From contig CALGNW010000060.1 of assembly GCA_937958345.1 (NCBI GenBank), forward strand, positions 1-8,388: a stretch of 8,388 bases of DNA, in the 5' to 3' direction. How positions within the stretch are numbered: the stretch's first letter is position 1; every line of letters begins with the position of its first letter. The translations under genes were made by a program, and so were the position numbers. Positions 6,316 to 8,388 of this stretch are shown here, one piece after another. The notes under the pieces are model-generated. The model searched no databases, was not told where the DNA came from, and worked only from the letters and a program-made list of their open reading frames with translations. The stretch is from an uncultured Neomegalonema sp. (GTDB lineage Bacteria > Pseudomonadota > Alphaproteobacteria > Rhodobacterales > Rhodobacteraceae).

Positions 6316-7338
6316 ATGGCTAAACAGCGTGGATTTTTCTCCTGGTGGTTCGGAGAACTGCGGGAGGTCTTTTCGGGACGGGCTGTTCCCGTCTACGCTC
6401 TTGCCTTGTCTGCTCACGAAGTGGCGCTGATCGAAAAGGGCGTTGATACGCCGCTCGGCGTTGTGGATACGCAGGCAGATGACTGGCTGGAGCGGATAGA
6501 AGGGCTGCGGTCCCGCATCCTGCGCCGCAATGGCAGAAATCCGCTGGTAGAAGTCCAGTTGCCCGCAGAACAGGTGATGTTTGCGAAGGTGAAACTCGGC
6601 AGCGCGAAAAATCCGCGAGAAACCGCATCGTCGATGATCAAAGACCTGACAGGGCAGGAAGCTGAACAGGTGACGTTTGATCTGGCCAACAAGATCGACG
6701 CCAATGGAAGCACTGTCATCGCTATCGCACCTGCAACGACCGTCGCAGAAGCGGCACGCTATGCAACCGATTGGGGATTTGAACCGGCGCGGGTCACCAG
6801 TATAGAAGCACCGAGCGCATTCCGTCGCGGGCCCGATTTTGAGCATGGCGGGGTAAAAACCGCCGGTTCGAAGCTGCCGAAAATTGCCGCCGCGCTTGCG
6901 GTGCTGGCGATAATTTTAACCGGTGCAGCCGCGATCCGCGCCCTGCAGCATCGCGCCGTACTGACCGACGAGGCACAGGCTGGCGCGCGCTCGATTATTG
7001 CCGAGGATACAACGATCAGCGAAAGCGAGTTGGCGCTAGCAGAATTCGCCCATGCCGCCGCAGCCGCAACTGATCTGCGCGACGTGTCAATGCCGGTTTG
7101 GCGGTTGCTCGCCGAGGTCGCCTCGATAATACCGAGCGACGTTGTCCTCACGGGATTCCAATATAGAGCCGGGCAAATCATCTTGCGCGGTACGACGGCA
7201 TCCACAGTCTCGCTCGAAGAGGCGCTGGACCGCTCGCCGATTTTCAATGCGCCCACGCTGTCGAGTACAGGACGGTCCGGAAGCGGGCGGGCCGAATTCG
7301 AAATCGAAGCAACCGTCGATGAACGGAGCATCCGATGA
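6316..7338 (+). CDS. GspL-like type II secretion protein with PilN-like domain
   Basis: The 340-residue protein has the three-part plan of GspL, which is also that of PilM plus PilN. A cytoplasmic part of about 185 residues resembles a reduced actin-like GspL domain, including 'LPAEQVMFAKVKL' and 'ETASSMIKDLTGQEAEQVTFDLA' (the block around the family's rq-rich helix). A single membrane segment follows at about 189-207, then a periplasmic helix and a PilN-type ferredoxin-like domain (about 250-335) with SDVVLTGFQYRAGQIILRG. In type II secretion, GspL links the GspE ATPase in the cytoplasm to GspM in the inner membrane. The N-terminus has an amphipathic FFSWWFGELREVF. The ATG at 6316 has a weak ribosome binding site. 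The stop overlaps the next start by ATGA. A type IV pilus PilN role is the main alternative; the GspM-type neighbour favours secretion. Confidence 0.8.
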   Translation: MAKQRGFFSWWFGELREVFSGRAVPVYALALSAHEVALIEKGVDTPLGVVDTQADDWLERIEGLRSRILRRNGRNPLVEVQLPAEQVMFAKVKLGSAKNPRETASSMIKDLTGQEAEQVTFDLANKIDANGSTVIAIAPATTVAEAARYATDWGFEPARVTSIEAPSAFRRGPDFEHGGVKTAGSKLPKIAAALAVLAIILTGAAAIRALQHRAVLTDEAQAGARSIIAEDTTISESELALAEFAHAAAAATDLRDVSMPVWRLLAEVASIIPSDVVLTGFQYRAGQIILRGTTASTVSLEEALDRSPIFNAPTLSSTGRSGSGRAEFEIEATVDERSIR

Positions 7339-7886
7339 GTGCCGGAGGCAGAAGCCGCGCAGCAGCGATTGCGTTATTGGCCGGTGTTGTTGCCATCGCA
7401 GGGGCTGCGCTGGTTGTGCCTGCCGGACTATATTGGTCAAAGACCGGAAACATTATAAATGACGCGCGCTCGAAAATGACACGTACCGACCGCCGTGCAG
7501 ATGCACGTGCCGCTCTGACAGGGCAACTCGATGAATGGCAAGACTTCGTCACAACTCCTGTTTCCGGTTTTGTACTGCACGCCACGGACGAAGCGGCGAG
7601 CAATGCGATACAAGAACGGATTGACAATATATTCAAAACATTCGGCGGCGACCTGAACACCGTGACCGCAGAGGCGCAAACCGGTCCCCGTGATGGCGTG
7701 CGAACCATCGCGATATCGGTGGAGGGCCGCCTGCCCCGTGCTAACCTTGCTCCGTTTCTGACAAAGCTGGAAAGCGAGCCCGCCTATATTATCGTCACCG
7801 AATTCGACGCGAGAAAAATGAAGAACGAGACGCTGAAGCTTTCGTTCAAAGGCGAGGCGTTCCGTCTGTTGGAGCCAGCGTTATGA
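7335..7886 (+). CDS. GspM-like type II secretion protein, subtype b
   Basis: The 183-residue protein has one N-terminal membrane segment (about 9-33) after a short basic cytoplasmic tail, then a charged helix rich in Arg, Asp and Ala (about 36-70), likely coiled coil. A periplasmic alpha/beta domain follows, with GFVLHATDEAASNAIQERI, GVRTIAISVEGRLP and LAPFLTKLESEPAYIIV in series. The last block is typical of the GspM subtype b family and of PilO, in which a helix with the pattern L..FL..LE..P pairs with strands. GspM binds GspL and helps place pseudopilins in the inner membrane. ATG at 7335 overlaps the preceding stop (ATGA), so the two are translationally coupled. PilO is the closest alternative. 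Confidence 0.8.
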   Translation: MSAGGRSRAAAIALLAGVVAIAGAALVVPAGLYWSKTGNIINDARSKMTRTDRRADARAALTGQLDEWQDFVTTPVSGFVLHATDEAASNAIQERIDNIFKTFGGDLNTVTAEAQTGPRDGVRTIAISVEGRLPRANLAPFLTKLESEPAYIIVTEFDARKMKNETLKLSFKGEAFRLLEPAL

Positions 7887-8388
7887 AAAAAGACGCATGG
7901 TATGCCGCCATTGCTGCCGCAGGTTTGTTCTGTGCTGCCGGGCTTTACGGTCTCATTACCGCGCCACAACTAGCGGACCCGAAAGTTACAGTGCCGAGGG
8001 CAAAGCTGACAGCCTCCCTGCCCTCCCCGCCAAGCTTTGAGGTGGACCGGAACCTCGTATCCAACGCCGAGACGATTCTGCGGGAGCGTGACCCGTTCGT
8101 GCCAAGGGCCACCGATGAAGCCGCCGTTCAACGGGGACTGAATTTGCCGAAACTGGCGCCGCCGGTTCGTTTCTCGGAACCCGGGGAGCAAGCAACTGTG
8201 CGCGCTGCTGCTGCGCCGCCCGAAACGACGCCTGCCGTCCTTGCTCCGCAAGAACAAAGCCCCCTCGCCCCAGCGCCCCCTCGCGTCTCGCAACAGGCGC
8301 AGGGAAGCCTGACGCTGCGCGGTGTGTTCCCCTCGCCCAGTGGAGGGCGGGCGCTCGTCGCCATGCCTGACGGGCGCGTTGTCAGTGT
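7883..8388 (+). CDS. GspC/PilP-like periplasmic protein, 5' part
   Basis: Translation from ATG 7883, which overlaps the gspM-like stop by ATGA, gives 168 residues before the right edge with no stop. It starts with a Lys-rich tail and one membrane segment (about 8-27), then a variable periplasmic region containing RERDPFVPR (67-75), then a Pro/Ala/Gln-rich linker (about 105-140), and ends in the opening of a beta domain, LTLRGVFPSPSGGRALVAMPDGRVV. The 'L.GV......RAL....DG....V' pattern is that of the GspC homology region and of PilP, which contact the secretin. Cys16 is preceded by Phe, not a small residue, so it is not a lipobox and this is not a PilP-type lipoprotein; GspC or the alphaproteobacterial GspN-like position fits better. 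The usual C-terminal domain, if present, is beyond the window. Confidence 0.7.
   Translation, partial: MKKDAWYAAIAAAGLFCAAGLYGLITAPQLADPKVTVPRAKLTASLPSPPSFEVDRNLVSNAETILRERDPFVPRATDEAAVQRGLNLPKLAPPVRFSEPGEQATVRAAAAPPETTPAVLAPQEQSPLAPAPPRVSQQAQGSLTLRGVFPSPSGGRALVAMPDGRVVS

Noticed and set aside
6256..6846. 196-codon open frame on the - strand
   Set aside because: It is antisense to the GspL-like gene, whose domain pattern and operon overlaps are convincing; the shadow has a low-complexity Cys/Arg-rich composition and no family resemblance.
7928..7930. Lipoprotein cysteine in the GspC/PilP-like protein
   Set aside because: The residue before Cys16 is Phe, so the lipobox rule requiring a small residue at -1 is not met; the segment reads as a plain membrane anchor.
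1..8388. CRISPR array, insertion sequence, tRNA or integration signs
   Set aside because: No regularly spaced repeats, transposase or integrase frames, or tRNA cloverleaf patterns were seen on reading both strands.

Overview
This window looks like the chromosome of an alphaproteobacterium of moderately high GC, probably a marine or aquatic heterotroph of the Hyphomonadales/Parvularculales/Sphingomonadales type. The evidence is the style of its type II secretion proteins (a PilN-like GspL, an M protein of subtype b), the alphaproteobacterial look of its CoA transferase, and dense gene packing. The taxonomic placement is an inference from protein style only. I see no mobile element, tRNA, rRNA or CRISPR array.

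Layout from left to right: (1) the 3' end of a small DUF3592-like gene on the + strand, followed by a hairpin terminator; (2) a run of seven genes on the - strand, read from about 6094 down to 424: a radical SAM protein, a RecD/Dda-like superfamily 1B helicase, the bicarbonate transporter SbtA with its PII-like partner SbtB, then the two subunits of a 3-oxoacid CoA-transferase with a small unknown protein gene between them; (3) a 221-bp divergent intergenic region; (4) the start of a + strand operon whose first three genes overlap by ATGA: a GspL-like protein, a GspM-like protein and a GspC/PilP-like protein cut by the right edge.

The - strand run probably contains more than one transcription unit. 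sbtA and sbtB are 9 bp apart and clearly coupled. scoA, the small gene and scoB are also tightly coupled: the small gene starts 1 nt after the scoA stop, and the scoB ribosome binding site overlaps its stop. Gaps of 64-75 bp separate radical SAM/helicase, helicase/sbtA and sbtB/scoA. The sbtA leader carries a perfect 6-bp dyad, and the scoA leader carries a possible promoter with a repeated AGTGCAAT element.

Functionally, SbtA imports bicarbonate with sodium and SbtB is expected to gate it in response to adenine nucleotides. ScoAB activates acetoacetate with succinyl-CoA. The + strand operon would build the inner-membrane platform of a type II secretion-like machine, with a secretin and ATPase expected just past the right edge. 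The most interesting points are the bicarbonate SbtAB pair in a probable non-cyanobacterium with an SbtB lacking the C-terminal redox loop, the conserved-looking small protein embedded between scoA and scoB, and the uncharacterised radical SAM protein with a cysteine-rich tail next to a helicase.
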